From the NCBI RefSeq assembly GCF_019207085.1, contig NZ_JAATOM010000036.1, positions 1 through 43,852 of the forward strand: a DNA stretch of 43,852 nt, in the 5' to 3' direction. The stretch's first letter is position 1, and each line of letters starts with the position of its first letter. The notes under the pieces were generated by a model that was given only the letters and a program-made list of their open reading frames with translations, was not told the DNA's origin and made no database searches. This DNA is from Variovorax sp. dw_308 (GTDB lineage: Bacteria > Pseudomonadota > Gammaproteobacteria > Burkholderiales > Burkholderiaceae_C). The translations under genes were made by a program, and so were the position numbers. Positions 32,473 to 40,229 of this stretch are shown here, piece by piece.

Positions 32473-33914
32473 AAAACCTTCGCCGCAACCTGCTGGGCGC
32501 GATTGGCCTGCTCGCGCTGTCGGCCAGCATGGGCGGATCGTGGGCGCAGCCTGCTACGCCCGAGGCCCAAGCCACCAGCGCGCAACCCGCGCCGCGCTCT
32601 GCCGTCGAACGCCCGCCGAACCTCAAGCTGGTCAACGGCCAGTGGTTCAACGGCACCGAATTCGTGGCCGCCACGATGTACACCGAGGGCGGCGTCTTCC
32701 GCGACAAGGAGCCGGCCAGCGTCGACCGGACCATCGACCTGGGCGGCCAGTTCGTCGTCCCGCCGTTCGGCGACGCCCACCTGCACTGGCTCGCGGGCCC
32801 AGGAACCCCGGCGTACTTGTCCGAGGTGGTCGCCGCCTCGTTGCGCTACGGCCAGTTCTACGCCCTCGACCTGGGCGGCATTCCCGAGTTCTCCCCGCGC
32901 CTGGACCCGCTGGTCAACAAGCCCGACAGCGTCGACTTCGCCAGCGCCCAGCAACGCTGGACGGCCCAGGGCGGCCACGCGCCGGTGCTCTACACCACGC
33001 TCGCCAAGCGCGGGGGCATCGGCATGCATGCCGACCACCTGGAGAACGCGGCCTACTTCCTGGTCCAGAGCGTGGCGGACATCGAGCGCGACTGGCCGCT
33101 CTTCATGGCCAGCAAGCCCGCCATCGTGAAGCTCGATTTCGTCTCCAGCGAGGAATACGACAAGCGCGCCGACGACCCCGCCTACTACGGCATGCGGGGG
33201 ATCAATCCGAAGCTGGCGGCCGAGATCGTGCGGCGCGCGCATGCGGCCGGCCTGCGCACCACGGCCCACATCCAGAACGGGCCCGATTTCCACAACGCGC
33301 TCGCGGCCGGGGTGGATGCGATCGCCCACATGACGGTCGGCGAATTCACCTTCGCCACCGATCCCAAGACCGGGCAGCCGATGCGCAAGTTCGCGACCAA
33401 CCAGAACCGTCTCTACGCGATCGCCGAGGAAGACGTCCGCTTCGCCGGCGAGCGCCGCATCCCGGTCACCACCACGCTCGCGCGCCTGGGCAACCTGCGC
33501 GCCACCAACCCGGCAGACGTCGCGCTGGTGGAAAAGGAAGTGGTCCTGCCCAACCTGCAACTGATGCGCAAGTACAACGTGCCGGTGCTGATCGGCACCG
33601 ACGACGTGCCCGTGCTGGACGGCCCGAACAAGGGCAGGGCGCTGTTCGACGAGGCGCTCTATGTGACCAGCCTCGGCGTCTACAGCCCGCCCGAAGTGTT
33701 GCGGATGCTGACCGAAACGACGCCCCAGTACATCTTCCCGGGCCGCAAGATCGGCATGCTGCGCGATGGCTACGAGGCGAGCTTCCTGGTCTATGCCGGC
33801 AATCCGCTGGACTACCTCAAGGGTGCGGCGCCCGGCTTCCTGGCGCCCGGTGCACTCACCATGCGCTTCAAGCAGGGGCATGCCATCAACGTGGCGGCCG
33901 AGAAGGCGCCGTAG
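32469..33914 (+). CDS. Exported amidohydrolase-superfamily metal-dependent hydrolase
   Basis: 481 residues. A Sec-type signal peptide (RRNLLGAIGLLALSASMGGS, then WAQP) precedes the mature chain. Metal ligands of the amidohydrolase superfamily are visible: HLH at residues 104-106 in GDAHLHW, a bridging Lys candidate in AIVKLDFVSS, His in TTAHIQNGPDF and AIAHMTVGE, and the final Asp in LIGTDDVPV. Such enzymes hydrolyse amide, ester or C-N bonds in rings or side chains. Being exported, it would act in the periplasm before uptake. First of four exported proteins encoded consecutively; its ATG overlaps the preceding stop by 4 bases. Substrate unknown. Confidence 0.88.
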   Translation: MKNLRRNLLGAIGLLALSASMGGSWAQPATPEAQATSAQPAPRSAVERPPNLKLVNGQWFNGTEFVAATMYTEGGVFRDKEPASVDRTIDLGGQFVVPPFGDAHLHWLAGPGTPAYLSEVVAASLRYGQFYALDLGGIPEFSPRLDPLVNKPDSVDFASAQQRWTAQGGHAPVLYTTLAKRGGIGMHADHLENAAYFLVQSVADIERDWPLFMASKPAIVKLDFVSSEEYDKRADDPAYYGMRGINPKLAAEIVRRAHAAGLRTTAHIQNGPDFHNALAAGVDAIAHMTVGEFTFATDPKTGQPMRKFATNQNRLYAIAEEDVRFAGERRIPVTTTLARLGNLRATNPADVALVEKEVVLPNLQLMRKYNVPVLIGTDDVPVLDGPNKGRALFDEALYVTSLGVYSPPEVLRMLTETTPQYIFPGRKIGMLRDGYEASFLVYAGNPLDYLKGAAPGFLAPGALTMRFKQGHAINVAAEKAP

Positions 33915-33947
33915 CCGGCCGCGCTGCCCATCTAATCGAGAACGACC

Positions 33948-35384
33948 ATGAAGATGCGAATGTCCATGGGCTGGCTGTTGGCCGCCCTGCTGTGCACGGC
34001 GCCCCCCGCGCAGGCCGCGACCGGCCAACCCAATATCGTGCTGGTGCTGATGGACAACCTGGGCTATGGCGAGCCCGGCGTCTACGGCGGCGGCATCACG
34101 CGTGGCGCGGCCACGCCGCGCATCGACGCATTGGCGCAGCAGGGCACGCGCCTCACCAATTTCAATGTCGAGGCGCAATGCACGCCGAGTCGCGCGGCGC
34201 TCATGACCGGCCGCTACGCGGTGCGCACCGGCAATGGCTCGGTGCCGCTCGACACGCCGCTGTATGGCTTGACGCAATGGGAAGTCACCATCGCCGAAGC
34301 CCTGTCGGCGAAGGGCTATGCCACCGCGGCCTACGGCAAATGGCACCTCGGCCACACCGAAGGGCGCTTCCCGACCGACCAGGGCTTCGACGAGTGGTAC
34401 GGCATCCCGAACTCGTCCGACGAGAGCTACTGGAGCGGCAACCCCTTGGTCGACGGCAAGGCGGTGCATCCCTATGCCAGGCCTGAGTACCTGATGGAAG
34501 GCAGGAAGGGCGCCGACCCGAAGCAGGTCAAGGTCTACGACCTGGAACAGCGCGCGCTCATTGACGGCGAGCTGACCCGGCGCGGCATCGATTTCATGCG
34601 CCGCCAGAGCCAGGCCGGCAAGCCCTTCTTCCTTTACCTGCCGCTGACGCAGCCGCACTACCCGACGCTGCCCGGCCCCGAGTTCAAGGGCAAGACCGGC
34701 AACGGTGACTTTGCCGACGTGCTGGCGCAGACCGATGCCTATGTCGGGCGCCTGATCGATGCGGTCGACCAGATCGGGCAGCGCGACAACACCATCTTCA
34801 TCTTCACCTCGGACAACGGCCCGGAGATGTTCCTGCCCAACATCGGCTCGAGCGGCCCGTGGCGCGGCACCTACTTCACCGGGCTGGAAGGGTCGCTGCG
34901 CGTGCCCTTCATCCTGCGCTGGCCCGGCAAGGTGCCCGCCGGCACGGTCAGCAACGAGATCGTGCACGAGATGGACGTGTTCCCGACGCTGGCCCGCTGG
35001 ACCGGCGCCGAGGTGCCGAAGGACCGCGTCATCGACGGCGTCGACCAGGGCGACTTCCTGCTCGGCAAGGCGCAGAAGTCCGGGCGCGAGGGCTTCGTGG
35101 TCTACGTGGGCAACGAGATCTACGGCATCAAGTGGCGCAACTGGAAGATGATGAGCAAGGAAGTCGGCACCGGCTACGGCGAGCCCGTGCGCAGCTACGG
35201 CGTGCCGCTCTTCTACAACCTGCTGACCGACCCGAAGGAGGAGCACGCCGCCGACCCGCGCGTGCTGGAGAACTTCTGGGTGCGCTTTCCGGCGGTGCAG
35301 GTCCTGACCGAGCACATGAAGTCGCTGAAGCAGGAGCCGCCCGTGCGTCCCGGCACGCCGGATCCGTACCGGCCTGCGCAGTAG
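33948..35384 (+). CDS. Exported arylsulfatase-family sulfatase
   Basis: 478-residue sulfatase with signal peptide MGWLLAALLCTAPPAQA. The formylglycine signature CTPSRAALMTGR begins at Cys78, with GKWHLGH downstream, so an active Cys-type sulfatase is expected; it needs a formylglycine-generating enzyme, not encoded here. The metal-binding N-terminal pair reads MDN rather than the usual DD, while the second site IFTSDNGPE is normal. Expected reaction: hydrolysis of an aryl or alkyl sulfate ester in the periplasm. Neighbours are an exported amidohydrolase and a Tat flavoprotein, which suggests stepwise trimming of a sulfated or amidated substrate; that is inference. Confidence 0.92.
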   Translation: MKMRMSMGWLLAALLCTAPPAQAATGQPNIVLVLMDNLGYGEPGVYGGGITRGAATPRIDALAQQGTRLTNFNVEAQCTPSRAALMTGRYAVRTGNGSVPLDTPLYGLTQWEVTIAEALSAKGYATAAYGKWHLGHTEGRFPTDQGFDEWYGIPNSSDESYWSGNPLVDGKAVHPYARPEYLMEGRKGADPKQVKVYDLEQRALIDGELTRRGIDFMRRQSQAGKPFFLYLPLTQPHYPTLPGPEFKGKTGNGDFADVLAQTDAYVGRLIDAVDQIGQRDNTIFIFTSDNGPEMFLPNIGSSGPWRGTYFTGLEGSLRVPFILRWPGKVPAGTVSNEIVHEMDVFPTLARWTGAEVPKDRVIDGVDQGDFLLGKAQKSGREGFVVYVGNEIYGIKWRNWKMMSKEVGTGYGEPVRSYGVPLFYNLLTDPKEEHAADPRVLENFWVRFPAVQVLTEHMKSLKQEPPVRPGTPDPYRPAQ

Positions 35385-35464
35385 CGTCATCGCCTCGCGC
35401 AGAAAGGGCTGTGCCCCGGAGTAGGAATGCCGCCAGTGCGAGCCACTGCTTCATGGGGCTGCGC

Positions 35465-35481
35465 GAGCCCTTCCGGGGTGA
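35465..35481 (+). promoter_or_regulatory. Weak candidate operator before the flavin amine oxidase gene
   Basis: GAGCCC-TTCCG-GGGTGA shares the CCC-N5-GGGTGA part of the dyad at 9068. Its centre is 100 bases before the preferred start at 35573 and 73 before the in-frame ATG at 35546. A separate hairpin, GGGCT-GCGCG-AGCCC at 35457-35471, overlaps it. The C-side arm is a poor match, so confidence is low. Confidence 0.3.
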
Positions 35482-35572
35482 GGGGCGCGATTCGTGCCGA
35501 TCCCATTCTTCCGACCATAAGCCCAGCGGCGCCGTTCCGCTGTTCATGAGCAACTTCGAGCAGGTGGTGAAC

Positions 35573-37054
35573 ATGGAAAACAAGAGAACACAAGAGGCAA
35601 GCGAGAAGCCCTCCGACAAGCGGGCACTGACGCGGCGCCGTTTCTTCGGCAAGGCGGCTGGCGGCGTCGCGATGGTGGGCGCCCTGCCTGGCGTGGCCTC
35701 CGCGCTGGACAAGGACAACGGCGATGTGCTCGACGTGGTGATCATCGGCGGAGGGCTGGCCGGCCTCACCGCGGCACGCGACCTGCGCCGCGCCGGCTGT
35801 GAGTCCTTCCTCGTGCTCGAGGCGCGCGATCGCGTGGGCGGCCGAACCTACAACCACGACCTCGGCAACGGCTACGTGTCGGAGGCCGGCGGCCAGTGGA
35901 TCGGCCCGGGCCAGACCGCCGTGGCCGACCTGGCCCGTGAACTGGGCGTCGGCACCTTCACCACCTACTACGACGGCGAGACCGTCCTGCTGGCAGGCGA
36001 CGGGCGGGTCGCCATCGACCTGCACGGCACCTTCGGCACCGATCCGAAGATCGCTGCCCAGCTCGACGAACTGGCGCGCGAGGTTCCCTCGGGCGCACCC
36101 TGGAAATCCAAACGCGTCGCCGAACTCGACAAGATGACGCTGGGCGACTTCCTGGCCAGGCAGAAGCTCAAGCCGGAAGACCAGATCGGCTGGGACATGA
36201 CCTCCCTGCTGTCCGGCGGCACGCTGCCGGCCAAGATGGGCCTGCTGCATTTCCTGTCGATGATCAACTCGGCCAACAGCCGCTACGAGCAACTGGATTC
36301 GATCAAGGACAGCGCGCAGGAGACTCGCTTCATCGGCGGCTCGCAGCTGCTGAGCGACAAGATGGCGCAGGCCCTGGGCGACAAGCTCAGGCTCAAGTCG
36401 CCGGTGCGCCAGATCCGCGACTGGAACCAGGCCGTGGTCAGCCTGCAGACCGACACCGGCACCGTGCGCGCGCGGTGCGTGATCGCGGCCCTGTCGCCCC
36501 CGCTGTGCAACCAGATCAAGTTCGATCCGCCGCTGCCGGCGCCGCGCGCCGAGCTGCAGCGGCGCTGGCCGGCTCACGCGCCGGGGCGCAAGACGGCGCA
36601 CGTCTATGCCAAGCCGTTCTGGCGCGAGAAGGGCTTGAGCGGTGGCATCCTGCAGGTCAACGGCCCGCTGATCTGGGCCTACGACAACTCGCCGCCGGAC
36701 GCGTCCATGGGCGTCATCAACGCCTTCGTTGTGCAGTCGATGCTGCCGGACGATCCGAAGCTGGCCGAGCCCATCCTCTCGGGGATCTTTGCCCAGGCGC
36801 TGGGCAAGGAGGCGCTGAAGCCGCAGCAGTTCCACGACCTGGACTGGGGCCATGAGCCATGGACCATCAGTTGCGTCTCGCCGATCCCGCCCGGTTTCTG
36901 GTCGCGCCACGGCGAGGCGCTGCGTCCGCAGGCCGGCCGGCTGATCTGGTCTGGTACGGAGACGGCGGACATCTGGGCGGGCTACATGGATGGCGCTGTG
37001 CGTTCGGGTCACATCGCGGCGCTGCAGGCGCTGCAGGCCTTGCGGCAAGGCTGA
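35573..37054 (+). CDS. Tat-exported flavin amine oxidase (MAO family)
   Basis: 493 residues from ATG 35573, with AGGTGG upstream; ATG 35546 is an in-frame alternative. The N-terminus carries a twin-arginine signal, TRRRFFGKAAGG at residues 20-31, so folded FAD protein would be exported. The dinucleotide fold VVIIGGGLAGLTAARDLRRA is followed by EARDRVGGRTY and the C-terminal flavin contact GTETADIWAGYMDGAVRSG. MAO-family enzymes oxidise amines or related C-N bonds. Exported relatives such as NicA2 pass electrons to a cytochrome c rather than to O2, and here a cytochrome c gene follows 17 bases later. The amine is unknown. Confidence 0.92.
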   Translation: MENKRTQEASEKPSDKRALTRRRFFGKAAGGVAMVGALPGVASALDKDNGDVLDVVIIGGGLAGLTAARDLRRAGCESFLVLEARDRVGGRTYNHDLGNGYVSEAGGQWIGPGQTAVADLARELGVGTFTTYYDGETVLLAGDGRVAIDLHGTFGTDPKIAAQLDELAREVPSGAPWKSKRVAELDKMTLGDFLARQKLKPEDQIGWDMTSLLSGGTLPAKMGLLHFLSMINSANSRYEQLDSIKDSAQETRFIGGSQLLSDKMAQALGDKLRLKSPVRQIRDWNQAVVSLQTDTGTVRARCVIAALSPPLCNQIKFDPPLPAPRAELQRRWPAHAPGRKTAHVYAKPFWREKGLSGGILQVNGPLIWAYDNSPPDASMGVINAFVVQSMLPDDPKLAEPILSGIFAQALGKEALKPQQFHDLDWGHEPWTISCVSPIPPGFWSRHGEALRPQAGRLIWSGTETADIWAGYMDGAVRSGHIAALQALQALRQG

Positions 37055-37071
37055 GCCAGGGAGGACACGAA

Positions 37072-37758
37072 ATGGCATCCAACAGAAGAAACTGGCGAGC
37101 ACGCCGCGTGCTCAAGTGGGGCGCCCTGGTCCTTGTCGCCCTCGCGGTGCTGGCAGGCATTGTCCTGGGGCCGATGCTGCTGGACTACCACCGCTTCGAT
37201 CAGGCCGTTGGAGCGGCGAGTTTGGAACGCCTGGCCGCCGGGGGCCAATGGCCGCGGCGCAGCGATGCATGCATGCCCTGCCACGGTGCGGGCGGCAACA
37301 CCGCTTCGCCGGGCTATGCGCGGCTCGCCGGCCAGCCCAAGGACTACGTGGTCGCGCAGCTCAACGCCTTTGCCAGCGGCGAGCGCCCCAGCGTGGTCAT
37401 GTCGCCGCTGGCACTCGAGTTGAGCGGGGAAGAGATCAGCGCGCTGGGCGACTTCTTCCAATCGCGTCCGGTGACGGGGCACGCGCCCTTCGCCGTCGAT
37501 CCGGAACGGGTGAAGAAGGGGGAGCTGCTGGTCAAGTCAGGCAACTGCATCGCCTGCCACGGGGCCGTGCTGCAGGGCCAGGGCGTGAATCCGCGCCTGG
37601 CCGGGCAGGGCAACGACTACCTGGCCAAGCAGTTGCTGGCCTTCAAGAGCGGCGCACGTCGCGACCGCCAGGGCGTGATGGCGGCCATCACCGCCACGAT
37701 GTCGGAAGACGACGTCGAGAGCGTGGCGCACTACCTGGCCACGTTCAAGGCGCGATGA
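37072..37758 (+). CDS. Membrane-anchored diheme c-type cytochrome
   Basis: 228 residues with a basic N-terminus and one membrane helix (WGALVLVALAVLAGIVLGPM). Two heme-binding sites are present: CMPCH at residues 67-71 and CIACH at 159-163, each in a cytochrome c4-like domain with similar surroundings (ARLAGQPKDYVVAQL and PRLAGQGNDYLAKQL). The repeated domain indicates an internal duplication. GGGAGG precedes ATG 37072, 17 bases after the amine oxidase stop. Likely function is to take electrons from that flavoprotein and pass them to the respiratory chain. Confidence 0.92.
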   Translation: MASNRRNWRARRVLKWGALVLVALAVLAGIVLGPMLLDYHRFDQAVGAASLERLAAGGQWPRRSDACMPCHGAGGNTASPGYARLAGQPKDYVVAQLNAFASGERPSVVMSPLALELSGEEISALGDFFQSRPVTGHAPFAVDPERVKKGELLVKSGNCIACHGAVLQGQGVNPRLAGQGNDYLAKQLLAFKSGARRDRQGVMAAITATMSEDDVESVAHYLATFKAR

Positions 37759-37852
37759 GGGGTCTGCGCCCGCATGTGCCGCACAGAAGCGCCCCCGAGA
37801 TCCAAGCGTGAAACCACGGGCTGAAGCCAGCCCATGACAGGAGATTGAAGAG

Positions 37853-38087
37853 ATGAAGGCATTGGTGGCGGTCAAGCGCGTCGTTTGACAACAACGTCAA
37901 GGTTCGCGTGAAGTCCGATTGTTCTGACGTGGACATCGTCAACGTCAAGATGAGCATGATCCCCTTCGACGAAATCGCCGTCGGAGAGGCTGTGCGCCTG
38001 AAAGAGAAGGGCGTCGTGACGGAAGTCGTCGCCGTCTCCTGTGGTGATGCCAAGTGGTGTCAGGAAACCCTGCGCGCCGGCGAGTAG
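37853..38087 (+). pseudogene. etfB: Frameshifted and truncated etfB remnant (electron transfer flavoprotein beta subunit)
   Basis: After a good AGGAG the frame reads MKALVAVKRVV then TGA; moving one base forward continues NNVKVRVKSD, VNVKMSMIPFDEIAVGEAVR and GVVTEVVAVSC, the well-known start of EtfB. An extra T near 37884-37886 therefore breaks the frame. The second frame ends at TAG 38085-38087 after CQETLR, about 78 residues in, whereas EtfB is about 250. The etfA partner is absent. Codon choice and sequence conservation are still good, suggesting recent decay or a deletion that removed the rest of an etfBA locus. Confidence 0.88.
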
Positions 38088-38134
38088 ACCGGCACGATCC
38101 ATTGCCGCCGCGTAGCTGGGAGAATGTAGGCGTC

Positions 38135-38237
38135 GTGTGCAAGCCGGCATGTGCAGTTGTGTGCAATCCGTGTGCGTTCAATCGTTGACCGGATATTGCC
38201 TCCATGTTGCCGATGCGCGCACTTCGAAATTGCACAC
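38135..38237. repeat. GTGTGCAAT repeats upstream of dusA
   Basis: GTGTGCAAG at 38135-38143 and GTGTGCAAT at 38159-38167 are direct near-copies, and ATTGCACAC at 38229-38237 is an inverted copy. They lie in the 170-base gap between the etfB remnant and dusA. A TTGACC at 38185-38190 may be a -35 element, but no good -10 follows at the right distance. Function unknown. Confidence 0.4.
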
Positions 38238-38257
38238 GATCGATTTTCGAGATTTGG

Positions 38258-39271
38258 ATGGACAAAAAAACGCTTTCAAATCAGCAGCTGGACGCCATGC
38301 GCGTCAGCGTGGCACCCATGATGGACTGGACGGACAGGCACTGCCGTTTCTTCCACCGCCTGCTGAGCCGCCGCACGCTGCTCTACACCGAGATGGTGAC
38401 GACCGGCGCGCTGGTGCATGGCGACGTGCCGCGCCACCTGCGCTTCAACGCCGAGGAGCATCCGGTGGCCCTGCAACTCGGCGGCAGCGAACCCGCCGAC
38501 CTGGCGCACTGCGCCAGGCTGGGCGAGGAATGGGGCTACGACGAAATCAACCTCAACTGCGGCTGCCCCAGTGAGCGCGTGCAGCGCGGCGCCTTCGGCG
38601 CCTGCCTGATGCAGGAGCCGCAACTGGTGGCCGATTGCGTGAAGGCCATGGTCGATGTCGTCGATGTGCCGGTCACCGTCAAGCACCGCATCGGCATCGA
38701 CAAGACCGAGAGCTACGAGTTCGTGCGCGACTTCGTCGGCACCGTGCACGAGGCCGGCTGCAACACCTTCATCGTGCATGCCCGCAACGCCTGGCTCAAG
38801 GGCCTGTCACCCAAGCAGAATCGCGAGGTGCCGCCCTTGCGCTACGCGCTGGTGCATCGCCTCAAGCACGACTTCCCTGACCTGCGCATTTCCATCAACG
38901 GCGGCATCGCCGACAACGCCGAGGTGCATTCGCAACTGCGCCTGCTCGACGGCGTGATGATCGGCCGCGAGGCGTACCACAACCCGTGGTGGCTGGCCGA
39001 ATGGGACGCCGGCTTCTTCGGCGAAGCGCCACGCGAACTCACGCGCGAAGAAGTCGAGCGGCAGATGTGCAACTACATGGTCCGCGAAGCCGCCGAGCAC
39101 GGCACGCCCTGGTCCAACATCGCCCGCCACATCCTGGGCCTGCGCAACGGCCTCCCTGGCGCCCGCCGCTGGCGCCAGGTGTGGAGCGATCACAAGCTCA
39201 AGTCATCGTCGCCGCACGAGGTCATGGCGCTCGCGCACGCTGGCGAGGGTGTGCGCGAGGCGGTGAGCTGA
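38258..39271 (+). CDS. dusA: tRNA-dihydrouridine(20/20a) synthase DusA
   Basis: 337-residue FMN enzyme that reduces uridine in the tRNA D-loop. The N-terminus has VSVAPMMDWTDRHCRFFHRL, the catalytic Cys lies in NLNCGCPSERVQRGAFGACLM, and KHRIGID, FIVHARNAWLKGLSPKQNRE and GVMIGREAYHNPW are typical of DusA. ATG 38258 gives MDKKTLSNQQLDAMRVSVAP; an upstream in-frame ATG at 38204 would add an unusual leader, and the Met before RVSVAPM at 38297 is also possible. Housekeeping gene, marking the right border of the catabolic region. Confidence 0.93.
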   Translation: MDKKTLSNQQLDAMRVSVAPMMDWTDRHCRFFHRLLSRRTLLYTEMVTTGALVHGDVPRHLRFNAEEHPVALQLGGSEPADLAHCARLGEEWGYDEINLNCGCPSERVQRGAFGACLMQEPQLVADCVKAMVDVVDVPVTVKHRIGIDKTESYEFVRDFVGTVHEAGCNTFIVHARNAWLKGLSPKQNREVPPLRYALVHRLKHDFPDLRISINGGIADNAEVHSQLRLLDGVMIGREAYHNPWWLAEWDAGFFGEAPRELTREEVERQMCNYMVREAAEHGTPWSNIARHILGLRNGLPGARRWRQVWSDHKLKSSSPHEVMALAHAGEGVREAVS

Positions 39272-39433
39272 ATACGGGATCGGACAGCCGAACGCAGAAG
39301 GAAGACAAAAGAACGCAGAAGTCGCAGAAGAATTCCAATAAAAAATTTGGTATTCCTTTCGCGACCTTCGCGTAACCTTCGCGACCTTCGCGACCTTCGC
39401 GACCTTTGCGTACGGCTGTCCGCTCCCGTATTC
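39270..39433. repeat. Long inverted repeat with tandem nonamers between dusA and the ABC transporter gene
   Basis: A 27-base arm at 39270-39296 matches, with two mismatches, the reverse complement of 39407-39433. Between them lie GAACGCAGAAG-type purine repeats, an AT-rich hairpin (TTCCAATAAAAAATTTGGTA) and six tandem or near-tandem nonamers of the form CCTTCGCGA at about 39355-39410. The convergent genes on each side end in or next to the arms: the dusA stop codon overlaps the left arm. It may act as a bidirectional terminator or be a mobile non-coding repeat of the CTTCGCG type seen across bacteria. Confidence 0.75.
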
Positions 39434-39440
39434 AAGGCCT

Positions 39441-40229
39441 TCAGCCGCGCGCCGGCCGCCCCTCGTGGAAGCGCGCCAAAAACGCCTGCGTCGCCGCCTC
39501 CCGCGGCGCCTCGATCACCTGGCGTGCCGGACCGTATTCGACGATCACGCCGTCGCGCATGAAGGCCACGCGGTGCGCGACATCGCGCGCAAACGCCATC
39601 TCGTGCGTCACCAGCAACATCGTCATGCCTTCCTCGGCCAGCGACTGGATCACGCGCAGCACCTCGCCGACGAGCTCGGGGTCCAGCGCCGACGTGACTT
39701 CGTCGAACAGCATCACCTTCGGCTCCATCGCCAGCGCGCGGGCGATCGCCACGCGCTGCTTCTGGCCGCCGGACAGCTGCTCGGGCCAGGCGTCGGCCTT
39801 GTGTTCCATGCCCACCTTCGCGAGCAGCGCGCGCGCCTTTTCCGCCGCCTGCGCCTTGGGCTGCCGCAGCACGGTGACCGGCCCCTCCATCACGTTGCCG
39901 AGCACCGACATGTGCGGGAACAGGTTGAAGTGCTGGAACACCATGCCCGTGCGGGCGCGGAAGCCGGCGAGCAGTGCATCCTTCGGCAGCCTGGTCGCCG
40001 CGCCCGTGAAAGCGAGCGACTGTTCTCCGATGCGCACCGTACCTTCGTCCGGCACGGTCAGCAGGTTGAGGCAGCGCAGCAACGTCGACTTGCCGGAGCC
40101 GGAAGGCCCGATCAGGGCCACGGCCTGCCCCTTCTCGACAGAGAGCGACACGTCGCGCAGCACCTGGTTGCTGCCGAAGCGTTTGCCGAGGTGGCTCACC
40201 TCGATCATGGATGTGGTCGATGCGGTCAT
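39441..40229 (-). CDS. Polar amino-acid ABC transporter ATP-binding protein (GlnQ/HisP type)
   Basis: 262-residue ATPase. Walker A GPSGSGKST, Q-loop MVFQHFNLFPHMSV, signature LSGGQKQRVAIARAL, Walker B VMLFDEVTSALDP and the switch VTHEMAFARDVAHRVAFM are complete and typical of the polar amino-acid uptake class. It energises the permease encoded directly upstream, whose stop overlaps this start by 4 bases. Last gene of the SDR-binding protein-permease-ATPase run; its 3' end meets the inverted repeat. Confidence 0.93.
   Translation of the reverse strand: MTASTTSMIEVSHLGKRFGSNQVLRDVSLSVEKGQAVALIGPSGSGKSTLLRCLNLLTVPDEGTVRIGEQSLAFTGAATRLPKDALLAGFRARTGMVFQHFNLFPHMSVLGNVMEGPVTVLRQPKAQAAEKARALLAKVGMEHKADAWPEQLSGGQKQRVAIARALAMEPKVMLFDEVTSALDPELVGEVLRVIQSLAEEGMTMLLVTHEMAFARDVAHRVAFMRDGVIVEYGPARQVIEAPREAATQAFLARFHEGRPARG

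Noticed and set aside
32421..35390. A 989-codon open frame on the minus strand opposite the amidohydrolase and sulfatase genes
   Set aside because: The plus-strand genes show signal peptides and complete catalytic motifs; the antisense frame is His/Ala/Gly/Arg-rich without domains. Such frames arise from high GC at third codon positions.
38204..38257. Longer dusA start at 38204
   Set aside because: The added leader (MLPMRALRNC...) is not typical of DusA and lies in the repeat-containing upstream region; ATG 38258 gives a normal N-terminus.
39355..39410. CRISPR-like array
   Set aside because: The units are 9 bases long and almost contiguous, with no unique spacers and no cas genes, so it is a minisatellite-type repeat.
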